The notes beneath the pieces are model-generated. The model was given only the letters and a program-made list of their open reading frames with translations. It had not been told where the DNA came from and did not search any database. From Bombardia bombarda (Eukaryota > Ascomycota > Sordariomycetes > Sordariales > Lasiosphaeriaceae), in assembly GCA_030512295.1 (NCBI GenBank), contig JAULSR010000003.1, positions 1,736,001-1,800,000 of the forward strand: 64,000 nt of DNA, written 5' to 3'. Each line of letters starts with the position of its first letter. The stretch's first letter is position 1. Shown one piece after another: positions 22,565 through 31,484 of this stretch. The position numbers and the translations under genes were made by a program.

Positions 22565-23280
22565 ATGGACAACGAAATGGAAGAACCAACAGATCCAACA
22601 TTTTCGCACCTCCCATCCGACCAGAGATAGGAGGCTTTGAAACCCACAATCACCCGGCTCTACCTTCAGGAGGGCGTGGGCTTACCCATCTTAATGGAGA
22701 GGATGAAGAATGAATATAGATTTCCTGCCAAGTGAGTCAAGCTGCAATTATACCTGCTCATCTCATGTGCGAAAGAAGCTAAGTAATGGGTCTGTAATGG
22801 CAGAGCTCACCACTATCGCTACAAGTTCAAGAAATGGGGACTCAAGAAACGAGTCACCACTTCCAAGAAGGCGCTCAGGGTTGGAGTGTAAGCAAGCTCA
22901 CTCAATGCTATACTTCTACCCCAGTTTAGCTCATTGTCAATAGCCCTCATTCCCAGCACTCTGATTCCCAGCCGCATGGAGGCAGGCCTTCGTCCACATC
23001 CCCACGGATGCAGCATCTCCCCAAGGTCCCCGATCAGCCATCCACAGTGAACGCCACCGGCGGGCCTCTGCCGTCCGCCGCCATGATGCGCATAAGAGAC
23101 GACGATAATGTTGCCCCTTGGCTATCCCTGTACGACGCTCGTGAGTTTGGTGAGCCCTACGACTTCATTGAGGATGACGATTTTGCCGGACTCGACATGC
23201 CTGTAGGGTTTGAGAAGGTTGGCCCGACCAAAACAACTTCTAGAAAGCCAAGTGTTAGTCGCTGCTACGGAAGTTGGTGA
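22565..23280 (+). pseudogene. Clr5-domain protein with in-frame stop
   Basis: Three putative exons (22565-22731, 22804-22887, 22944-23280) join in phase. The protein reads MDNEMEEPTDPTFSHLPSDQ R, then a TAG at 22628-22630, then EALKPTITRLYLQEGVGLP ILMERMKNEYRFPA, and after the first intron HHYRYKFKKWGLKKR. This is the Clr5 domain, which normally starts with a Trp at or next to the stop (W..LKP.I..LY...). TGG to TAG is a single G-to-A change. The downstream exon is acidic and Ser/Pro rich and stops at 23280 without a recognisable domain. Clr5 proteins are fungal DNA-binding or chromatin-type factors. I call it a pseudogene because of the stop; an alternative start after the TAG would lose the domain's N-terminus. 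Confidence 0.62.
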
Positions 23281-23779
23281 TTCGGAACGGCGGCGTTCAC
23301 TGGCATCACATTCCTGAAAATTTTGCGCCTGGAGATTTGGACCCCTAGCTACATAGGCTGACGAAGAAATACTACTAGCCCAAGATAGTTGAGGTTAGCT
23401 TACATGATTCAACATAACTACCATTGTTTGTAGGTCGTGATGTGCACTTTGTCCGAGATGAGCTTGAGATAGTCGTGTCATACCTCTAGCTGATTCAGGA
23501 GAGAAGTCTCTGATTAGACCCTTTCCTGGAACATCTGACAGTCCTGGACAGCTCCCAAATCTGCTCGAGTACATTCTCGCCTTCATAAATTAGCTCTGGG
23601 ACTGCAACTACTGCTGGCGTGCAATACACTACGATGCCGTCCGGTCAAACACAAAGCAACAGTAGCATCATCACCGACGGCTCGGGCCAAATCTCTCAAC
23701 CAACTCCTTCTCCTCCCTACCACAGGTCTGCACAACAACGTCTATTAGGAGACCTCCTCATCAACGTCATTCGTCACCA
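23281..23779. other. Intergenic between convergent genes
   Basis: 500 bp; further eroded exons of the Clr5 gene may lie in the left part, but I could not place them. Confidence 0.45.
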
Positions 23780-25389
23780 CTATTGTCCTCTCAAGGCTAC
23801 CGTCTTGTTAAACAGGGCTTTTCCAGGCACATCATGCACCAGTCCAACCCACATGAATCCTCTCAACATCTGCTGCATGTTGCTCCACTCCCCATCGATC
23901 CCACACAGGCTCACATTTGCCGACAGCAACGGCCGCAACCACTCATCATCCCCCGCATCAAGCACCGACACTGCCCCCACCATGAGGAGCCACACGGCAA
24001 ACTGCGGAGAGATGGACATAAAGCGTGCATCAGTCACCGTCAGGGTGCGTTGAAGAAAGCCCCTGAACTCGGCGGTAAAATGCGCGTACCCCTGGCCGAG
24101 GCTCCTCCATTGCAGAAAGACGCTGCACGAGAAGGCAAGAAGGCCCAGTCGGATGGCTTCGTCATGGTCGGCCTTGAAGGTGTTGGTCTCGTAGACATTG
24201 TTCTTGTCCACGAGAAGGCGGTACATGACCGAAGACATGGTGTCGAGAAAGATGTCGGTTGAGATGCGCTGTCGGGAGTCGACGGCGTAGCTGATGACGG
24301 CGCAGAAGTCGGACATTGTCTGCCAGGCGCGGGCTAGGTCTTTGTTGATGCCGTTTAGCAGGGTCGAATGTGCCGGGGTGTTGGGGATAGAAGGGGTTTG
24401 CATATTGAGGAGAGACGTCAGGTCTGGGTAGGGGATGGAGCACTCGTCTCCAGATGAAAAAGGATCGTCGTCGAAGAACAAGGGCCTTGTGCCGTTGTGT
24501 AGTGCGATGCCCAGATCACATCTACACCGAGCAACAGTCAGAGACAGATCAGTGAATACGTAGATGAGTGCAAAGTTCTCCAAGTACGCACCTGAGTGTC
24601 TCAACCAGAAGCTTCACGTTACTTTTGAAAGTACCCATTCCACCTCTGAGGCTCACTATTTTGTGCAGTCCCTCCAAATGATGCTTGGCCGACTTGGCAT
24701 CGCCGGTCAGGTGTGCATGACCTGCGAGGCCCAGGATGGCGACAGCTGTGGTGTTGGAAAGTCTCGCCTGGTCATCCCCGTGGGCGAACCTCTCGCGGAG
24801 GAGGCTGAGAGTCTTGAGGTAATGCGGCATTGTACGCTGGCTGACGGGGGAGGAGGTCTTTGATAGCACCGTGTCGAAGTAGTACTGCGAGGTAAAGATC
24901 ATGGCGTGGAGGAAAGCGGGATCCATGGTGAGGGGCGCAATCCAGGCCTCGGCTCGACCCTCGAAGAAGATGCATGTCTCCAGTGGAAACAGGACCTGCT
25001 TGGCTATGGAGGAGACTATAATGGTTATTTAGCCAAGGTGTTTATAGTGCGGTGCGATGGGAAAGAGATGGCCGCTTACAACGCAAAACAACATCGACGA
25101 TGGCTGGCTCTACGGTATCAGCCAACGGGATGGTGGACAGGTCTGACCCAAACTTGCGTGGGATGGTGACAAGAGGGAAGGATTCAGGCACATCTCCGTC
25201 GGTTATGGCAGTCTTTTCCTTTGGCTTCCTCGGCTTCCTCGCTCTCGGATAGTAGGTTTTCCCTGAATTCTTTCCGAGCATGACATGGCTCCGGATCAGT
25301 TTTCGCAACTCGGGACGTGGCTTTTTCATATCGGTCGACACCACGAAACGCAGCCCTGTTGATTCGTTGGTAGATTGAGGGGAAGACAT
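23780..25389 (-). CDS. Fungal transcription-factor-like protein (DUF3468 / fungal_trans_2 type)
   Basis: Exons 25389-25080, 25003-24592 and 24521-23780 join in phase into 487 residues. The N-terminus has the pattern RFVVSTD..KPRPELRKLIRSHVM.GKN.GKTY (residues 14-46), seen in a large group of fungal regulator-like proteins that lack an obvious zinc cluster. The rest is a mostly helical fungal-specific transcription factor domain with HAMIFTSQYYFDTVL, SNTTAVAILGLAGHAHL and a helical C-terminus. No Zn2Cys6 motif is seen, so DNA binding is not certain. It shares its upstream region with the divergent SDR gene, which makes a local regulatory role plausible. The start at 25389 is the first ATG before the conserved block. 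Confidence 0.8.
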
Positions 25390-25522
25390 TGTGTGGGCTC
25401 GCAGGGAGGTAACTTCCAGAACTGGCAAACAGTGAACCTTGTAGTGATGATATACGATCATGTTATGAAAGACTGGTTGGAAGTTGGTTTAATCTAGCTC
25501 CATAACAAAGACTGTATGCCGT

Positions 25523-25669
25523 TTCGGATAGCTCCAAAAGGAGCTAGTCGCAGGCAGCTCTGCTTGGACGACCATAGAACAAGCATGGTTATTGTGGGGT
25601 TGATTGTTTGCCAATTCGGGATAGCTCCTGGAAGGGTTTCGTCGAGGCCGAGGCAGCTCTGCTGACGAC
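25523..25669. repeat. Imperfect direct repeat with palindrome in a divergent promoter
   Basis: Two copies of about 50-55 bp, 42 bp apart, share a left block (ATAGCTCC) and a right block (GGCAGCTCTGCT). The first copy has a hairpin-capable TAGCTCC/GGAGCTA palindrome with an AAAA centre. This is the arrangement expected of a dimeric regulator site, although function is not shown. Confidence 0.55.
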
Positions 25670-25890
25670 AGTTGGCTAACGACGGCATATTATTCGTCAG
25701 TTTCGGTTTAATGTGCCGGCCGCATGGTACATGTAGCTTGCAACCTGCGAATGGCCGAGCCTAGGGTTACATGGATTGAGTGTGGGAGGCGGTTTTGGTG
25801 AGGTGAGTTACCTAGATACAGGGAGGAACTCTACAAGGTCCATAAAATAACAGAAGGACGGAGATCAAGCGTTAGCAGACTTAAATGGCA

Positions 25891-25896
25891 TATAAA
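25891..25896 (+). promoter_or_regulatory. TATA box of the SDR gene
   Basis: TATAAA lies 121 bp upstream of the ATG at 26017. Confidence 0.5.
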
Positions 25897-26016
25897 CTGC
25901 ACGAAGATCCCATCTTCCTGATGCAATCATCACAGCAGACACCTATCTCTTCTCCCTATTCCCCAGAACCCAAGTTCCATCACCAGTAATTCCCCTAAAC
26001 CAACAACACCACCACA

Positions 26017-27165
26017 ATGGTAGGCTCCAAGGACCTCCCCCCTTCAACAACCCCCTTCTACCCCAACATCTTCTTCCGCAACCAATTTATCGCCAAACCC
26101 CAATGGCCCGCCCCTGGAACAACCCTCTCAGGCAAAACAACCATCGTCACCGGCTCCAACACCGGCCTCGGCTACGAAGCCGCCCGCCAGCTCCTCGCCC
26201 TCAATCTCTCCCGCCTCATCCTCGCCGTCCGCTCCCCAGAGAAGGGTGAAGCAGCCGCCGCCGCTCTCCGCAGCCTCCATCCGACCGCCACCATCGAGGT
26301 CTGGCCCCTCGACATGACCCTCTACACCTCCATCCAAGCCTTCGCCAACCGCGCCTCGACCGACCTCACCCGCATCGACATCGTCATCCTCAACGCCGGC
26401 ATCTACAAGCTCAAATACGGCACCGTCCCCAGCACCGGCCACGAGGAGGTCTTCCAGGTCAACTACCTCTCCACCGTCCTCCTCGCTGTCCTCCTCCTCC
26501 CGATCCTCAAGTCCAAATCTAGAAATAACAAAGACCTACAACAAACCCCCCATATAACCATCGTCTCCGCCGCACTCACCCTGAACGCCACCATCCCCAA
26601 TCCAGTCGCCAACCAGCCTCTTATCTCCTCCCTCAACCACCCTACCAACCCCCGCGAGGAGCAGTATACGACCTCCAAGCTCCTCGCCCACATGTTCCTC
26701 TGGAAGCTCGTCGACTTTGTCTCTGCCTCCGACGTCATCGTCAACCTCGCCGACCCGGCCTGGTGCAAGGGCACCAGCCTCTCCCGCGACCTGACCAACC
26801 CCCTCCTAAAGGTCTTCATCAAGCTGTTTGGCGCCGCGACGGGTCGCACCAAGGAGGTGGGCGCGTCGTGTTTCGTCGACGCTGTGGTGAATAAAGGTCA
26901 AGAGTCACATGGGTGTTTTCTTATGAGCTGGGGGATTCATCCGTGAGTATTTCCCTGCTTGCCTTAGTTTCTGTCATGTGTCGTTTGTGGGTTGGAGGGA
27001 CATGTCGTGTGTTGCTGACAAAACTCACTTGTGTGGTGATACAGGTTCCCTGCTTTGTTGTATACCCCCGAGGGAAAGGTGGCTATAGACCGACTCTGGG
27101 ATGAGACGTTGGCTGAGCTGGATTTTGCAGGAATTAGGGCGATTCTTGATTCTATGAAGGGATAA
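26017..27165 (+). CDS. Short-chain dehydrogenase/reductase
   Basis: Two exons (26017-26942, 27045-27165) encode 348 residues. The NAD(P)-binding motif TGSNTGLG is at residues 45-52, NAG at 126-128, the catalytic Ser at about 184 (VSAALTL) and Tyr217/Lys221 in YTTSK. The spliced C-terminus reads FPALLYTPEGKVAIDRLWDE and ends in DSMKG, as in retinol-dehydrogenase-like fungal SDRs. The protein is expected to reduce or oxidise a carbonyl/alcohol group on a hydrophobic substrate. No signal peptide is evident. It is divergent from the regulator-like gene and downstream of a duplicated promoter element. Confidence 0.91.
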
Positions 27166-27988
27166 ATGATCGTCGTCGACACTTACTACCAGAGTATTCA
27201 CTTGCCGCAAATGGTGTGGAGCAAGTGACCGAAGGATAGTAGGTAGACTTCAAGGAGAGAGTTTGACAAAGAAAAGGGGGAGACGAAGAGGGAAAGAAAA
27301 GATACAGACCTAGACGGGCCGTCAGTAACATCATTAAGCTCAAAATCCAAGTCAGTTCTGATACCACCGGAAGGCAGCGTGAAAAAATACCAAGAATGTA
27401 GAAAAAGAGGACAACATAGTAAACAGCATCCATCAAATAACTTTTATCGCAAGGCAAAACTCGAGCATTGCAGAACTACGCTTTTTATTATTTAGTAAGT
27501 ACGAAGATAGATAGATGAGCAGGCAGGTATTAATGTCCACTGACATGGCCAGTCCCATCTGTTGTCGACCTCACTGACAAAACACCAACAAAAAAAAAGA
27601 CCAAAGATTTCCAGCTCTCCCAAGCAACCCCCCTTTTAGTTTCCCCTCCCTTTATTTCCATTCTCCCTTCTTCAAAGGAATGTATAGGTAACTATTGATT
27701 AAAACAGACTTTTCCGTCACTGCTCATCCGCAGTAAGTAAGGCAAGGAATGACACCGCACACTTTAAGCTCGAAAACAAAGACCAAGACCAAATCGACAC
27801 CAAATCATCACCAAACAAAACAAAACCAGACCACACCTCATCACCCAATATCACCCCGTCACGCCCCGTCACCCCATTTCATTCCTCCCCTTCCTCTTCC
27901 CCCTTCACCCCGTCACGCCCCGTCACCCCATTTCATTCCTCCCCTTCCTCTTCCCCCTTCACCCCCCTTCTACACCCCACCGTCCTCC
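27166..27988. other. Intergenic with a tandem repeat
   Basis: Contains the 3' ends of the convergent SDR and F-box/ankyrin genes and a 54-bp tandem duplication close to the ankyrin gene stop. No gene. Confidence 0.5.
27852..27959. repeat. 54-bp perfect tandem duplication
   Basis: The unit beginning CACCCCGTCACGCCCCGTCA and ending in CTTCCCCCTT occurs twice back to back, 27852-27905 and 27906-27959, apparently without mismatch. It is pyrimidine-rich and lies about 30 bp beyond the stop of the ankyrin gene, so it is probably in its 3' UTR. Confidence 0.9.
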
Positions 27989-30900
27989 CTACCCCCCAAC
28001 AACCTGCTTCCCCAACGCCCTCTTAAAGCCCAACAACTTCTCCGCCATCTGCGCATTCCCATCCGCCCTCACGATATCCGCCAACATCTCCAAATACCTC
28101 CCCGTCGACACCCCCACCAAATTCTTCGCATGTATATCCACCCCCTTCCCCATCAGCTTGATATAATGATACAGCCTGCTGACCAAACACTTCCTCTCCA
28201 GCAACCCCGCCAGCAGCACCGCCAGCGGCTTGTCCCCATCCCCATTCGCCTGGTTTGGATCCGCCCCAGACAACAACAACGCGCGCACAATCGCCTCGCT
28301 CGGCAAGCCCTTCCTCTGCGCGCGCGCGTGCAGCGGCTCCAGAGCCAAGGCCTGGTTCCCGGGCAAGGCCGCAAGGCTGAGCGCGTGGTGCAGATAGTCA
28401 GCCGCGACCGCCTGCGGGTTACCCTCGATGGGCTGCTTCTTCAACATCCACTCGACGATACGGGTCTGGCCTTTGGCGATGGCGACCGCCAGCGGCGTCT
28501 TGCCGCCCGGCTTGGACGGGGGCAGGTGGATGTTGGCGCCCGAGTCGACGAGGCGGACGATGAACTCCATCTTGCGGGTGCTGCAGTCGATTGTGCCCAT
28601 CAGGGCCTGGTAGAGCGGGCTCTCGCCCGCGCCGATGCGCGAGTCCACCTCGGCGCCCTCCTCGAGGATCTGCCGCGCGATCGACCAGCTGTCGATCCCG
28701 ACGGACCGGTGCAGGATGAAGACCTTGTCGGCCGTCGTGAGGTTCATGTCGCGCAGGCCGCGGCGGCAGAGGCACTCAGCGGCCAGGAGCTGGGGGGAGT
28801 ACAGGCTGGCGCGCCCGAGGAGGTCGAGGAGGAGGCCCTTGTTGGAGGAGAGCAAACGGTTCGAGTCTAGATCGAGCACCATCTCCACGAAGATAGGCCG
28901 TTTGCCGCCAGGGTTGACAAACTCGCCCGAGCTGACGAACTTTTCGCTGGCTGCGTCTTTGAACATGTCTAAAAGCGCCTCGGGATCCAGCGAGCGCACG
29001 ATCTGGGCACTTTTGTGGCGGATCAAGATGTCGCAGGCAGAGTAATACCGACCGCGGAACGCGTTCCGGAAAGCGTCTGTGCCCTCCTTGTCTTGGATAA
29101 AGGGATCAGCACCTCTGCTGAGAAGCATGCGAAGGAGCTCCTCGTCTTCATAGTCCGATGACCGCGAAAGGGTGATCCTCTCGTGGTTATAGAAGAGAAG
29201 ATGGAGCACAGTTTTCCCTTCATTGTCTTGATCATTGATGTTGCTTCCGGCATCAAGAAGCCGTTCAATGACGGTAGAGAATGTATGAGTCTCGACTGAC
29301 AAGGTGCCCATGAACCGAGAGAGAATAGCTGGCATTTGCTGCGGCCTGCACTGTTCCGAAATGGCAGTCATTAGGGCATTTCGGCCAAGCGAATCGCGGG
29401 CGTGAACGTCGGCGCCGGCTTCTAGCAAAGCCTCGAGCGCTGGCAAGATACCCTGTTGTGCGGCAATGCTAAGAGGAGACTGGCCGCTGTTACCCTCCCA
29501 CTGGCAATTGGGAGGAGTGCCAGCAGCAATAAGCTTGCTGATGAGTTTCATCCGCGAGCCACTTGTCTCATCCTGTAGCGCCATGACCTCCGGAAAGCCC
29601 ATCTGCACCTGTCGAGGGGCCATACAACAGACATGCAGGAGTGGAATATGGTTTCCGGGTTCGGCGGCGGGAAGCGGAGACTCCAACTCCTCGCCCCCCA
29701 ACGCATAATGCTGTAGAGGAGCATTCACTATGATACCCTTCTTGATGTCCCCTCCGAGATCAACAAGCTTGATAGCATCTTCAAAAAGGCCCAAGCGGCA
29801 AGCCTCTCCAAGCGGGGTTGTTTTTACGCTGCAATTCCATAGACTGAGCTTAATGATCATATTGATGTTAGCCCCGAGCTCAAGGAGATATGGAACTGTG
29901 GAATCCCAACAGCGATTTGCGTACGCGTGGTAAAAGGGGGTCAAGCCTGTGTCGTCTTCGATATCGATATCTGAGCTGTCGTACCATGGGGTTTCCAGCA
30001 GGTGCTTGACCAAGTCCATATCACCAGCGGCGGCGGCGTGGTGGAGCGGGGAGAATTTGCCAGCTTCCTCAGGGGCTTTAAGAGTCATGTCGCAAGCCTT
30101 GTCTATCAACATCTTGGCGATATCGAAGTGGTTGGAACACATGGCAACGTGGAGTGGCGTCCATTCTGCCGTTTCGTGCAAGTTCTCGCTCGGGTTCTCG
30201 ACGGTGGACCACAGACCAATGGGTGGTTGGCAGCTACAGTACCACTGCGACTCAGTCTCCATATAGGCACCAGCCTCTAACAAGACCTTGACAACCTCGG
30301 CGTGCCCCTCCCTGGCAGCTACGTGGAGGGCCGTGTACCTGCGGGTCACGGTGAGATGGTTGTCTCCAGCATATCGGCCCCAGTCGTCCCAACGCCAATG
30401 CACGTTGTTCTCAATGTGGGGTCCTTCTTCATGGTGAAAAAAGTCGTCGTCCTCCGCCTCCTCTTCGTCGTCCTCGTGGGCATGGTCGATCTCACCCTCG
30501 GAGTCCCATGGCCAGCCCTCATCCTCGTACAATCCGCCGTATTCAGCGCCGCCGTATTCAGCGCCGCCATATTCCTCATAGAATCTCGCGTCCTCCATAT
30601 CCTCCTCCATAGCGTCGTCGTACAATCCGTCGGCAATGGCCATGTTGTGGATGTCGGAGAGCGGCGTATCGATGCCAGCGGCAGCTTCGGCCAGGGCATT
30701 GGGGTGGCGGTTGAGCTGTTCCATGACCCCGAGGATCTCTTCTCGATGGCGGCGCGGCATATGCGCGATGGAGGTCTCGGGGAGGGACAGTCTGCTATCG
30801 GCATTGCTGTGTATACCGCCCATAGCGCGGATAGCGGTCTTCTCGAGCTGTACAACAATTTTCCAGTGCTTCCTTGTCATGCTGAGCCTGAAGTGGTGGT

Positions 30901-31147
30901 TGATGTCGGCACCGGCGTCGATAGCCTTCCGCACGGTGCCAGCCATGCCATGCTTGGCCCCCCAGGCCAGCGGCACTATCTGGCGGTCTCGACAGGCATT
31001 TTCGTACAGGATGGGGTCGGCGATGGTGAAGAGGCGGCGACAGGTTCGTGCGATAGCCGACAGGTCTCGGCTGCGGTCGAGGTTGCCGCAGATGATGGTG
31101 ATCAGCTCGGTCGGTAGGTCGGTAACGATGGCCATTTCGGACAGCAT
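27989..31147 (-). CDS. F-box and ankyrin-repeat protein
   Basis: Intronless, 1052 residues from the ATG at 31147. An F-box-like motif is at residues 10-48 (DLPTELITIICGNLDRSRDL followed by RTCRRLFTIADP). There follow many ankyrin repeats, clear examples being TALHVAAREGHAEVVKVLLE, TPLHVAMCSNHFDIAKMLID, SPLHHAAAAGDMDLVKHLLE, SPLSIAAQQGILPALEALLE and TPLAVAIAKGQTRIVEWMLK. Before the first strong repeats are a short EYGGA repeat (three copies) and an acidic stretch (DDEEEAEDDD). Such proteins probably recruit substrates to SCF ubiquitin ligases through the ankyrin part. The frame stays open upstream to 31438, but that part lies over an 8-bp tandem repeat and a duplicated segment and looks like leader sequence, so the start at MLSEMAIVTDLP is preferred. 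Confidence 0.87.
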   Translation of the reverse strand: MLSEMAIVTDLPTELITIICGNLDRSRDLSAIARTCRRLFTIADPILYENACRDRQIVPLAWGAKHGMAGTVRKAIDAGADINHHFRLSMTRKHWKIVVQLEKTAIRAMGGIHSNADSRLSLPETSIAHMPRRHREEILGVMEQLNRHPNALAEAAAGIDTPLSDIHNMAIADGLYDDAMEEDMEDARFYEEYGGAEYGGAEYGGLYEDEGWPWDSEGEIDHAHEDDEEEAEDDDFFHHEEGPHIENNVHWRWDDWGRYAGDNHLTVTRRYTALHVAAREGHAEVVKVLLEAGAYMETESQWYCSCQPPIGLWSTVENPSENLHETAEWTPLHVAMCSNHFDIAKMLIDKACDMTLKAPEEAGKFSPLHHAAAAGDMDLVKHLLETPWYDSSDIDIEDDTGLTPFYHAYANRCWDSTVPYLLELGANINMIIKLSLWNCSVKTTPLGEACRLGLFEDAIKLVDLGGDIKKGIIVNAPLQHYALGGEELESPLPAAEPGNHIPLLHVCCMAPRQVQMGFPEVMALQDETSGSRMKLISKLIAAGTPPNCQWEGNSGQSPLSIAAQQGILPALEALLEAGADVHARDSLGRNALMTAISEQCRPQQMPAILSRFMGTLSVETHTFSTVIERLLDAGSNINDQDNEGKTVLHLLFYNHERITLSRSSDYEDEELLRMLLSRGADPFIQDKEGTDAFRNAFRGRYYSACDILIRHKSAQIVRSLDPEALLDMFKDAASEKFVSSGEFVNPGGKRPIFVEMVLDLDSNRLLSSNKGLLLDLLGRASLYSPQLLAAECLCRRGLRDMNLTTADKVFILHRSVGIDSWSIARQILEEGAEVDSRIGAGESPLYQALMGTIDCSTRKMEFIVRLVDSGANIHLPPSKPGGKTPLAVAIAKGQTRIVEWMLKKQPIEGNPQAVAADYLHHALSLAALPGNQALALEPLHARAQRKGLPSEAIVRALLLSGADPNQANGDGDKPLAVLLAGLLERKCLVSRLYHYIKLMGKGVDIHAKNLVGVSTGRYLEMLADIVRADGNAQMAEKLLGFKRALGKQVVGG

Positions 31148-31172
31148 GGACTCGGGAACCCGAGAGGAGGTT

Positions 31173-31241
31173 GCAGGGTCGCAGGGTCGCAGGGTCGCAG
31201 GGTCGCAGGGTCGCAGGGTCGCAGGGCTGCAGGGCTGCAGG
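31173..31241. repeat. 8-bp tandem repeat (GCAGGGTC)n
   Basis: Six copies of GCAGGGTC, two of GCAGGGCT and a partial copy, just upstream of the F-box/ankyrin start codon. The period is not a multiple of three, which argues against it being coding. Confidence 0.9.
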
Positions 31242-31340
31242 TTGCAGATTGGATCAGTCCTTGGAATAATCCAAGGCAGAGACAGCCCACCACAATCTAG
31301 ACGCAAACTGGGCAAACGGGTCGACTCAAATAGCAGTAGA

Positions 31341-31484
31341 AGTAGAAGGAGCAGCCGGTCAATTGGGGAATTGGGGAGGTGCGCCCGGGTTGGCTCAAAT
31401 GCTCTCATCAGCTGAAAGTAGAAGGAGCAGCCGGTCAATTGGGGAGGTGCGCCCGGGTTGGCTCAAATACTCTCATCAGCTGAA
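31341..31484. repeat. Tandem duplication of about 67-76 bp
   Basis: The segment beginning AGTAGAAGGAGCAGCCGGTC and ending CTCTCATCAGCTGA occurs at 31341-31416 and again at 31417-31484. The first copy has an additional 9 bp (AATTGGGGA-type internal repeat). It lies in the presumed leader or promoter of the ankyrin gene. Confidence 0.88.

Larger units (their letters stand above)
25390..26016. promoter_or_regulatory. Bidirectional promoter between regulator and SDR genes
   Basis: 627 bp between two divergent start codons. It contains a duplicated element (25523-25572 and 25615-25669) sharing TTCGG(G)ATAGCTCC at the left and GGCAGCTCTGCT..GACGAC at the right, and a perfect 7-bp-arm palindrome, TAGCTCC-AAAA-GGAGCTA, inside the first copy. 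Confidence 0.5.

Noticed and set aside
30302..31117. 271-codon plus-strand frame
   Set aside because: Antisense to the F-box/ankyrin gene.
31147..31438. Upstream extension of the F-box/ankyrin frame
   Set aside because: It runs through an 8-bp tandem repeat and a duplicated segment; a normal F-box start follows at 31147.
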